The notes under the pieces were generated by a model, which was given only the letters and a program-made list of their open reading frames with translations, searched no databases and had not been told where the DNA came from. 7,155 nt of DNA from Actinomycetota bacterium (lineage in GTDB: Bacteria; Actinomycetota; UBA4738): the NCBI GenBank assembly GCA_013816105.1, contig JACDEY010000047.1, positions 1 through 7,155 of the forward strand. The letters run 5' to 3'. Of this stretch, positions 5,083 to 7,155 are shown piece after piece. Both the position numbers and the translations under genes were made by a program. The number at the start of each line of letters is the position of its first letter. Positions within the stretch are counted from its first letter, which is position 1.

Positions 5083-7155
5083 ATGCCCGCAAGCGGAAGG
5101 TCTTCGAGGGCGCTGCGAACGTCCATGGGCCTGGTCGTCCTCGCCGCCAGCGTCCTGGTCGCCGCGCCGGCTGGGTCTCGTGTGCGCGCGACGTCCCCCT
5201 TCTCCGTGTTCGCCGTGGACATGGCCGAGGAGGCAGGAATCGCGCAGGTCACCGAGACAACGAGCGCGAGCGTCGCCGACTTCAACGAGGACGGCTGGCC
5301 TGACTTCCTGCTGTCCCGGCACGGCGAGGCGACCGGCCAGTTGTTTCTCAACGACCGGAACGGGCAATTCATCGAGGCGCTGCCGGGAACGTTCGCCCGG
5401 TCCGATCGGCACAACTGTGCGGCGGCCGACGTGAACACGGACGGCCTGCTCGACGCGTTCTGTAGCACGGGGGGCGTGAACGGCCTGGGGGTGAAGGCGA
5501 ACGAGATGTGGATGCAGGAGCCGGGCGGAGGCTTCCGGAATATCGCCTCGTCCTGGGGGCCGCTGGACCCCTACGGGCGGGGTCGCCACGTGACGTTCGT
5601 GGACGTGAACCACGACCCGTACCCAGATCTGTTCGTGGGCAACGACTTCTCCCGCGCCGACGGCCTCCCGTCCCCCAACCGGTTGTTCCTGAACTCTGAG
5701 AGCGGCTTCCGGTATGCGCCCGAGTACGGCGTGGACGAGGAGGCCGGCACGAAATGCGCCCAGGCCGCCGACGTGGACGGAGACGGGTGGGAGGACATCC
5801 TCGTGTGCGGACAGATGACCGGTCCGCAGATCTACGGGAACGACGACGGGTCCGGCTTCACGGAACGTGGGCGCTCCATGGGACTCGAGCAGCTCGACGA
5901 CCTGAACGACGCCAAGCTGGCCGATCTCAACGCGGACGGACGGCCGGACCTGGTCGAAGCGAGATCGGACGCCCTCATGGTCCTCCTGCAGATGGACCGG
6001 GGATTCCGGGAGGTCTTCGCCACGGAGCTGACCGAGTCCGCCACCGTCGCGGCCGGGGACGTGAACGCGGACGGGCTTCCGGATCTCTACGTGACCCAGG
6101 GCGGAACGCCGAACGTGCCCGACCTCATGCTGGTGAACGGCGGCGATGGGGCGGGGTACGCATCCATGGAGGTGCCCCAGGCGACCGAGGGCACCGGGGA
6201 CAGCGCCTACCCCCTCGACTTCGACCGCAACGGCCTCATGGACTTCCTGGTCTTGAACGGGGCCAAGAAGGCCGGCCCCATCCAGCTCATCGCCTTCTTT
6301 CCCGGCGCGGAGCGCTCGGAGTCGACGCAGGGGCCGCCGATGCTCGCGGAAGGGCCGGCGGCCGCGGGGACGGAGCCGGCGGCGCGGGCCGCGCATCCAC
6401 CGGCCGTTCCCGAGGCGTTCGGGAGCCAGGAGACACTCGTGCAGCGGTGGAACGGAGCCGCCTGGAGCGTCGTCCCGAGCCCAAACGAGGGGGCCGGGAA
6501 CAACAGCCTGAACGGGCTCACCGCCACGCCCTCCGGTGAGCTCTGGAGTGTCGGTCGATACATGAGCGGGAAGGCACGAACGCTGGCCGAGCACTGGGAC
6601 GGATCTGCGTGGAGCGTCGTCCCCAGTCCGAGCGTCGGGGCCGGCAACAATTACCTACTCGAGACGGCCGCTCGGGCGAGCGACGACGTTTGGGCCGTCG
6701 GCTATGCGACCCAGGGCGGCGTGGACCTCACCCTGACCGAACGCTGGGACGGCGCCGCGTGGAGCGTGGTGCCGAGCCCCAGCGCGGGGACCGGCCACAA
6801 CAGCCTGAACGGCGTGAGCGCACTCTCTTCGGACGACGTCTGGGCGGTCGGAAGATTCGCGGAGGCGACGCGGGCGGTCACCCTCGCCGAGCACTGGGAC
6901 GGATCGACGTGGACGGTCGTGCCGAGCCCAAACGTCGGCAGGGAGTCGAACTTCCTCCTCGACGTCGGCGCACGCTCGGCGACCGACGTCTGGGCCGTGG
7001 GTTCTCGCAGGAGCAGCGACATCTATCGCACCCTGGTCCTGCACTGGGACGGCTCGCAATGGGCTCAGATCCCGAGCCCGAACGAAGGGGCCGGCGACAA
7101 CGTGCTGATCGCCGTCTCGGTTCTCTCGTCGACGCAGGCATGGGCCGTGGGGTAT
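5083..7155 (+). CDS. Secreted FG-GAP/VCBS beta-propeller protein with C-terminal 'WAVG' repeats (3' end outside window)
   Basis: The frame is open for 691 codons to the window edge. Residues 1-36 form a signal peptide: an Arg-rich start, a hydrophobic core 'MGLVVLAASVLVAAPAG', and likely cleavage after 'VRA'. Residues 60-395 carry seven Asp-rich calcium loops of the FG-GAP/VCBS type, starting at D66, D116, D174, D230, D281, D326 and D379 (for example 'DFNEDGWPD', 'DVDGDGWED', 'DVNADGLPD'). Their 45-58 residue spacing predicts a seven-bladed propeller. An Ala/Pro/Glu-rich linker follows at about 396-447, then 50-residue repeats from 451 onward. The only cysteines seen are C112, C127, C225 and C242. 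The ATG at 5083 lacks a good ribosome site; a later ATG at 5125 would still leave a hydrophobic signal. Such proteins are usually surface adhesins or binding proteins. No catalytic domain is visible and the ligand is unknown. Confidence 0.88.
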   Translation, partial: MPASGRSSRALRTSMGLVVLAASVLVAAPAGSRVRATSPFSVFAVDMAEEAGIAQVTETTSASVADFNEDGWPDFLLSRHGEATGQLFLNDRNGQFIEALPGTFARSDRHNCAAADVNTDGLLDAFCSTGGVNGLGVKANEMWMQEPGGGFRNIASSWGPLDPYGRGRHVTFVDVNHDPYPDLFVGNDFSRADGLPSPNRLFLNSESGFRYAPEYGVDEEAGTKCAQAADVDGDGWEDILVCGQMTGPQIYGNDDGSGFTERGRSMGLEQLDDLNDAKLADLNADGRPDLVEARSDALMVLLQMDRGFREVFATELTESATVAAGDVNADGLPDLYVTQGGTPNVPDLMLVNGGDGAGYASMEVPQATEGTGDSAYPLDFDRNGLMDFLVLNGAKKAGPIQLIAFFPGAERSESTQGPPMLAEGPAAAGTEPAARAAHPPAVPEAFGSQETLVQRWNGAAWSVVPSPNEGAGNNSLNGLTATPSGELWSVGRYMSGKARTLAEHWDGSAWSVVPSPSVGAGNNYLLETAARASDDVWAVGYATQGGVDLTLTERWDGAAWSVVPSPSAGTGHNSLNGVSALSSDDVWAVGRFAEATRAVTLAEHWDGSTWTVVPSPNVGRESNFLLDVGARSATDVWAVGSRRSSDIYRTLVLHWDGSQWAQIPSPNEGAGDNVLIAVSVLSSTQAWAVGY
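6433..7155 (+). repeat. Tandem 150-base (50-residue) coding repeats, four full copies plus one truncated
   Basis: Repeat units begin at 6433, 6580, 6730, 6880 and 7030, the first being 147 bases and the next three exactly 150. The consensus runs 'TLxEHWDGSAWSVVPSP', then 'G.G.N.L..V.A.SSDDVWAVG', then a variable stretch. Trp in 'WDG..W' and 'VWAVG' recurs in every unit. The bases GCCGAGCACTGGGACGGATC are identical in units 2 and 4, which points to recent duplication. Each unit is the size of one blade of a beta-propeller, so the array likely forms a second propeller. More units may follow beyond the window. Confidence 0.9.

Noticed and set aside
4990..6594. 534-codon open frame on the minus strand, opposite the secreted repeat protein
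   Set aside because: Its residues are low-complexity (Arg, Val, Gly, His) with no recognisable domain. The opposite strand has a signal peptide, calcium loops and repeats, so this is a shadow from high GC content.
6433..7155. Repeat array as CRISPR or another non-coding repeat
   Set aside because: The period is 150 bases in one continuous reading frame with protein-level conservation, so it is a coding repeat.

Overview
The window reads as a GC-rich chromosomal segment from a free-living bacterium. Nearly every codon ends in G or C, and long spurious open frames occur on both strands, as expected at such composition. Gene content (glycogen debranching enzyme, DUF1801 protein, nickel-pincer cofactor genes, GreA-type factor, small stress-type membrane protein, and a secreted protein with 'WAVG' repeats of the kind common in uncultured Actinomycetota and Chloroflexota) fits such a lineage. 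The taxon cannot be fixed from the sequence. No RNA gene, insertion sequence, CRISPR array or phage feature was seen.

Layout. (1) Positions 1-298, plus strand: C-terminal end of a GlgX/TreX-type debranching enzyme. (2) 375-752, plus strand: complete DUF1801 protein. (3) 4928 down to 753, minus strand: a compact six-gene run. In transcription order it encodes a GlsB/YeaQ-type membrane protein, a BON-domain protein, a GreA/GreB-type transcript cleavage factor, then LarB, LarC and LarE. The last four genes are joined by three successive 4-base stop/start overlaps (ATGA, ATGA, GTGA). The larE stop codon directly abuts the stop codon of the convergent DUF1801 gene, with no base between them. (4) 4929-5082: a divergent intergenic region. 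(5) 5083 to the window end, plus strand: a secreted protein truncated by the window edge. It has a signal peptide, a seven-repeat FG-GAP/VCBS calcium-loop domain, an Ala/Pro-rich linker, and a tandem array of 50-residue repeats.

How the genes work together. LarB (carboxylation and hydrolysis of nicotinic acid adenine dinucleotide), LarE (sulfur insertion) and LarC (nickel insertion) form the complete known pathway to the nickel-pincer nucleotide, the cofactor of lactate racemase LarA and its relatives. No larA homologue lies in the window, so the client enzyme is elsewhere or unknown. Translational coupling of these genes to a GreA-type factor, and co-direction with two small envelope- or stress-type genes, is the most unusual organisational feature. 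The other point of interest is the secreted repeat protein. Its C-terminal repeats alternate between two subtypes, giving a 300-base higher-order period, and its only four cysteines bracket two of the seven calcium loops.

I see no clear evidence of a wholly new system. The strongest leads are the greA-larBCE coupling without larA and the architecture of the repeat protein.
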